Under the pieces are notes generated by a model, which saw nothing but the letters and a program-made list of their open reading frames with translations, did not search any database and was not told the DNA's origin. Shown one piece after another: positions 60,569-64,000 of a stretch of 64,000 nucleotides of DNA. Source of the stretch: an uncultured Lachnospiraceae bacterium (GTDB lineage: Bacteria; Bacillota; Clostridia; Lachnospirales; Lachnospiraceae); assembly GCA_900554415.1 (NCBI GenBank), contig USGU01000006.1, positions 23,294-87,293 on the forward strand. The letters run 5' to 3'. The first letter of the stretch is position 1. Each line of letters opens with the position of its first letter. The position numbers and the translations under genes are program-made.

Positions 60569-61687
60569 ATGAAGAAAAAACTAATATTACCTTTACTGGT
60601 AGCAGGACTTGCAGTCTCTACCCCTCTCGCATCTCTTGCTGCTGATGCAGAACCCCAGGCAGCAACCGAGATAAGCGAACAGGAAGTCGTTACAGAAGCA
60701 GACGTGGAAAACGTTACTGAGGAATCGGTTCCTGTAACTTTTAATGACGCCTATGGAACCTGGCAGCGTTCCGGCAACCGCTATTGGTTCCGTTTTAATG
60801 ACGGTAGTTATGCACATGACGAAGTCGGTGAAATTGACGGTGTTACCTATGCGTTTGACAAAGACGGCTGGATGGTTACCGGATGGGGATATGTTGACGG
60901 TGACTGGTATTACTGCAACGGAAGCGGTGCTATGCAGTTTGGCTGGCAGTCCATTGGCGGACACTGGTACTATCTCGACCCGGAATACGGATTTATGTAT
61001 GCTGATGGTTTTAAAGAAATCAACGGACAGACCTATCGTTTTAACGCAAACGGTACTTTATTTTATGGATGGTATCAGGAATCCGGAAGCTGGTATTACT
61101 TTGACGACAATGGTTACTTATCTACCGGTTGGAAATCTATCGGTGGAAACTGGTATTTCTTTGACACCGGTTCACATGAAATGTTATCTGACGGATGGTA
61201 CACCATCAATAGTGTAGACTACTACTTTCTTCCAAGCGGAGCTATGGCTGATGGCTGGGTTCAGCAAGCGGGCGAATGGTATTATTGCCCAGGCGGTAAG
61301 GATTATACTGGCTGGCTGGCATCCGGTGGCAACTGGTATTATATCGCAGATAGCTGGATGGTAAATGACGGTGTATGGTACATTGGCGATGATGGCGAAT
61401 TGGGCGGTGACAACAGCAAAGCTTATGCATTCACAGCCAGTGGTACTATGGTTAGAAATAACTGGTTCTACGTAACATGGAATGATGGTGAAACAACGCA
61501 TGGTCAATGGGGATACTTTGATGCAGACGGCACCGGACATGAAGGCTGGCTTTTATCTGGCGACAAATGGTATTATTGCGAAGAAGGTGCAATGTACTAT
61601 GACGGTGTTTATAAAATAAATGATAAATACTGCAGATTCGACGCAAGTGGTGTATGGCAAGGTTATGTAGACGTTCCACCACAGTAA
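60569..61687 (+). CDS. Choline-binding repeat protein without enzyme domain
   Basis: A 372-aa protein. Signal peptide (LILPLLVAGLAVSTPLASLAA) and an acidic linker to ~50 precede CW_binding repeats filling the rest (GWGYVDGDWYYCNGSGAMQFG, GWKSIGGNWYFFDTGSHEM). No catalytic domain is visible. It is the only rightward choline-binding gene, with its own promoter and terminator. It is likely a surface protein of structural or adhesive role. Confidence 0.85.
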   Translation: MKKKLILPLLVAGLAVSTPLASLAADAEPQAATEISEQEVVTEADVENVTEESVPVTFNDAYGTWQRSGNRYWFRFNDGSYAHDEVGEIDGVTYAFDKDGWMVTGWGYVDGDWYYCNGSGAMQFGWQSIGGHWYYLDPEYGFMYADGFKEINGQTYRFNANGTLFYGWYQESGSWYYFDDNGYLSTGWKSIGGNWYFFDTGSHEMLSDGWYTINSVDYYFLPSGAMADGWVQQAGEWYYCPGGKDYTGWLASGGNWYYIADSWMVNDGVWYIGDDGELGGDNSKAYAFTASGTMVRNNWFYVTWNDGETTHGQWGYFDADGTGHEGWLLSGDKWYYCEEGAMYYDGVYKINDKYCRFDASGVWQGYVDVPPQ

Positions 61688-61719
61688 TCTAAGCAATCCT
61701 TATAGGAACATGTTCTAAA

Positions 61720-61759
61720 ACAGGGAGGATGCAGCTCATTAGAGTTACATTCTCCCTGT
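61720..61759 (+). terminator. Terminator after the rightward choline-binding gene
   Basis: ACAGGGAG-G-ATG and CAT-T-CTCCCTGT pair with one mismatch around a loop, followed by ATTTTC, 32 bp past the stop. Confidence 0.75.
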
Positions 61760-61805
61760 ATTTTCTTTCTAAGTAATTCTATTTCTAAATAACATTCCTT
61801 CGATT

Positions 61806-63362
61806 TTACTGATTCGCTTTAATATAATCCAGCACCTGGTCTGCTGTCATCCACTGCAGGCTTTCCCCATCACTGACAGAGCCACCTTTCTGCCATGAAA
61901 ATTTTGTTCCGTTCAAATAGTTTACGGTGCTTACACTCTGTCTTCCTTCTTTACCAAAACAACTCCACCATTCAGGATAATACTGCTGCATAAATGCCTG
62001 CGCCAGCTTGGATGCCTGAGAGCTTCCACTGCCATTTACCGTTCCACTCATCTGCACACCGCCATTTGGCGTACTATGTAAAATGAGAACGCTTCCGTCC
62101 TGACACTGCCCTAGGCACAAGAAACAATGTCCTTTGATACTCACAATATCCCCCGGATAAAAACGGCTGTTTGGTGTACATACAGTTGCATTTCCAAATC
62201 CATAGCCTGCCAACGACTCTGCAAGCCTGGTAGATGCTGTCACATATCCATTCCCGTCTTTTCCTGCTGTAATGGAATTATATACTGTCCAGCCTAAATA
62301 TCCGGAACAATCCAGTCCCCAAAAACGGTACTCCCGGTTTCCATTCTGCCATGCAGTCTGCCCCGGTTTGTAAGAATAATTATTTTTGTTATTCTGAAAA
62401 TACTGCTCCCACTGCGGCCAGACTCCTTCATATAAGGCGGTTTCACCTGAGCCGTTATCGGCTGCATTCCAACCTCCGCCCCATACATATAAAGTCTTCC
62501 CTACAGGTTTTATTGCGTTCGTGATAATATTTGCAATATCCACTTCAGCCATAGCTCCCCACGAATTAAAATAATATACCGCTCCATTTATAGAGTCTTT
62601 CCCTGTTACCATCCGTCCTGCAGTATTTAAATAATACCAGACATCATCCAGTTTCTTCCAGCCGACTGCCATATCTCCGCCTTCATTCAGATAATACCAG
62701 TATCCATCTACCTGCTGCCAGCCTGTTGCCATGCCTCCCCATGATTTCAGATAATACCAAGCTCTTCCTACCTGCTGCCAACCTGTCGCCATACCACCCC
62801 ACGGCTTCAGATAGTACCATGCTCCGTTTATGTACTTCCATCCCGTCTGCATCACTCCATCTGTATCAAGCCAATACCACGCTCCGGATACATACTGCCA
62901 GCCGGTTGTACAATATCCCGCCGCATTGAAATAATACCACGCACCATCAATCTGCTTCCAACTGCTGACCGGGTAACTGCCATTTTCATTTCTGTACCAC
63001 CAGCCATTGCTGTCTTTCATCCACTTAGCAGGTCGCTTACCCTCAATCCAGGCACCGCTGGCATTTACATAATACTCGCCAATCCAAGTATCTGCCGCCA
63101 TCCTGCCATCTTCATACATGTAATAATAAGTCGAACCAACCATTTTCCAACCGGTTACCGACTGACCGTCCTCATAATAATACCAGTATCCGTCTTCCAG
63201 CACCCAGCCCTGCTGTAAATCCTGCGTTACAGTTTTCCCATCATTCGCGGTCTGTTCCACTATTCCGGCAACATCCTCTGCCTCTGCATGCAAAGCAGGT
63301 AACTCCATTGTGCCTATTACAACAGCCATTGCCATTGCAATAAGTCTCTTTCCATTCCTCAT
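61806..63362 (-). CDS. Choline-binding NlpC/P60-like hydrolase
   Basis: A 518-aa protein; ATG follows AAGGAGAAACAAAGG. Signal peptide (LIAMAMAVVIGTMELPALHA), then about ten CW_binding repeats at ~50-275 (GWQYVSGAWYWLDTDGVMQTG). A C-terminal cysteine peptidase-like domain follows, with Cys in FWGLDCSGYLGW, FYPGDIVSIKGHCFLCLG and the HSTPNGG region. The wide gap between YVWGGGWNAADN and the Cys segment is larger than in standard NlpC/P60. It probably cuts peptidoglycan stems at phosphocholine-rich sites. Confidence 0.87.
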   Translation of the reverse strand: MRNGKRLIAMAMAVVIGTMELPALHAEAEDVAGIVEQTANDGKTVTQDLQQGWVLEDGYWYYYEDGQSVTGWKMVGSTYYYMYEDGRMAADTWIGEYYVNASGAWIEGKRPAKWMKDSNGWWYRNENGSYPVSSWKQIDGAWYYFNAAGYCTTGWQYVSGAWYWLDTDGVMQTGWKYINGAWYYLKPWGGMATGWQQVGRAWYYLKSWGGMATGWQQVDGYWYYLNEGGDMAVGWKKLDDVWYYLNTAGRMVTGKDSINGAVYYFNSWGAMAEVDIANIITNAIKPVGKTLYVWGGGWNAADNGSGETALYEGVWPQWEQYFQNNKNNYSYKPGQTAWQNGNREYRFWGLDCSGYLGWTVYNSITAGKDGNGYVTASTRLAESLAGYGFGNATVCTPNSRFYPGDIVSIKGHCFLCLGQCQDGSVLILHSTPNGGVQMSGTVNGSGSSQASKLAQAFMQQYYPEWWSCFGKEGRQSVSTVNYLNGTKFSWQKGGSVSDGESLQWMTADQVLDYIKANQ

Positions 63363-63510
63363 CCTTTGTTTCTCCTTATGACACTTTCCGATAGTTCTTA
63401 TATTATACTATAGTTTATGCGGTTTCCCTTTGCAATACTTATTAAATTCTTGAGCGGAAAACATGATATTTCGACCTTGCTTTCCTACTGTCCGTTTTAT
63501 TGTTGTGTTC

Positions 63511-63819
63511 CAAAATACAAAAAATATCGAAATTATTTTACATGAAGATGGAAGTATCTCCATTCAAGATGATGGACGCGGAATTCCAGTTGATAGCCAT
63601 CCAAAAGCAAAAATTCCAACTCTTCGTGTTATTTATACTGTTCTCCATGCAGGTGGTAAATTCAAAGAAGGCGCATATCAAATTTCAGGAGGTTTACATG
63701 GTGTTGGTGCATCTGTAGTAAATGCCTTATCTGAATATCTTGAAGTAGAAACCTATCATAATGGGAAAGTTTATTATGATAAATATAAAAAAGCCAGCAT
63801 TTATGCCGACTTGCGATAA
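63511..63819 (+). pseudogene. Internal gyrB fragment
   Basis: About 100 codons match residues ~55-150 of the GyrB/ParE ATPase domain: DDGRGIPVDSHPKAKIP, LHAGGKFKEGAYQISGGLHGVGASVVNALSE, including part of the ATP-binding Bergerat fold. The start of GyrB, with the catalytic Glu region, and everything past the first third are missing. It is therefore a non-functional copy, perhaps left by recombination or a former mobile element. From 63820 to the end I see no gene. Confidence 0.85.
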
Positions 63820-64000
63820 CTCGATATTAAATTAACTCTCAAAAAATGTGGTGCTAAATCCTAAAGACGGGTTTTCATCCTCATTTAATTCTTCTCCTCA
63901 TGACTTATCCAAATAGTCTCTGTTTATACTATAGATGATGTCACTCTCCCTATATAGTCAAGTCTTTTTTCCTTATTTTTCAAGGATTTTTTAGTTCCAT

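Noticed and set aside
60744..61540. Large open frames overlapping the rightward choline-binding gene
   Set aside because: Both strands show spurious frames caused by the repetitive Gly/Trp/Tyr codons; the true frame has signal peptide and repeats.
1..64000. CRISPR array
   Set aside because: No regularly spaced identical repeats with unique spacers; the periodic repeats seen are CW_binding codons.

Overview
The window looks like the chromosome of an AT-rich, spore-forming Clostridia, most likely a gut Lachnospiraceae. The evidence is a spore-coat cotJ operon, Firmicutes-type ribosome binding sites, and many choline-binding (CW_binding) repeat proteins. No genus can be named from the sequence alone. 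It divides into a siphovirus-type prophage (about 1-35,690, continuing past the left edge), a short core stretch (35,685-39,653), and a surface-carbohydrate and phosphocholine island (39,787-63,362).

Prophage. Late genes run leftwards on the minus strand: small and large terminase, SPP1-like portal, a MuF-type minor head protein with an extra JAMM-like domain, scaffold, major capsid, connector and head-closure proteins, gp10-like protein, tail terminator, tail tube, G/GT tail chaperones with a clear -1 frameshift site, tape measure, Dit, Tal and a tail fibre cut by the edge. Upstream are early genes, also minus: sigma-like late activator, orphan DNA methylase, DUF4373 replication protein, RusA, RecT, a DUF1351-like protein and YqaJ exonuclease. 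A three-gene cassette of one soluble and two membrane proteins sits between terminase and the activator. The switch region (28.6-33.8 kb) holds an antirepressor, Cro and CI regulators around three operator copies, HicAB, an ImmA-like protein and a PemK/MazF-like protein. A large serine integrase closes the prophage. Several plus-strand inserts (an Abi-alpha/DUF4393 protein, a two-gene membrane cassette) look like accessory or defence genes. Three promoter-plus-hairpin units may be small RNAs.

The right junction lies inside cotJC. A 37-codon 5' fragment (start, then the family motif up to GGPD) remains directly after cotJA and cotJB and faces the integrase terminator. The prophage therefore splits a spore-coat gene, as in elements excised during sporulation in other Firmicutes.

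Surface island. After an HtrA protease, a PspC protein, a cohesin-like membrane protein and a dead IS30 transposase comes a leftward polysaccharide operon: initiating sugar transferase, four glycosyltransferases, Wzy, Wzx, LicD and a choline-binding NlpC/P60 protein. Further right are a large choline-binding protein, a choline-binding L,D-transpeptidase and a leftward lic operon of an HTH-nucleotidyltransferase-choline kinase fusion, a second nucleotidyltransferase and a BCCT transporter. Then come a broken NlpC/P60 gene, two more choline-binding proteins and a gyrB fragment. The logic is complete: import choline (BCCT), phosphorylate and activate it (kinase and cytidylyltransferase), attach it to glycan (LicD), and retain hydrolases and transpeptidases on the resulting phosphocholine through their repeats.
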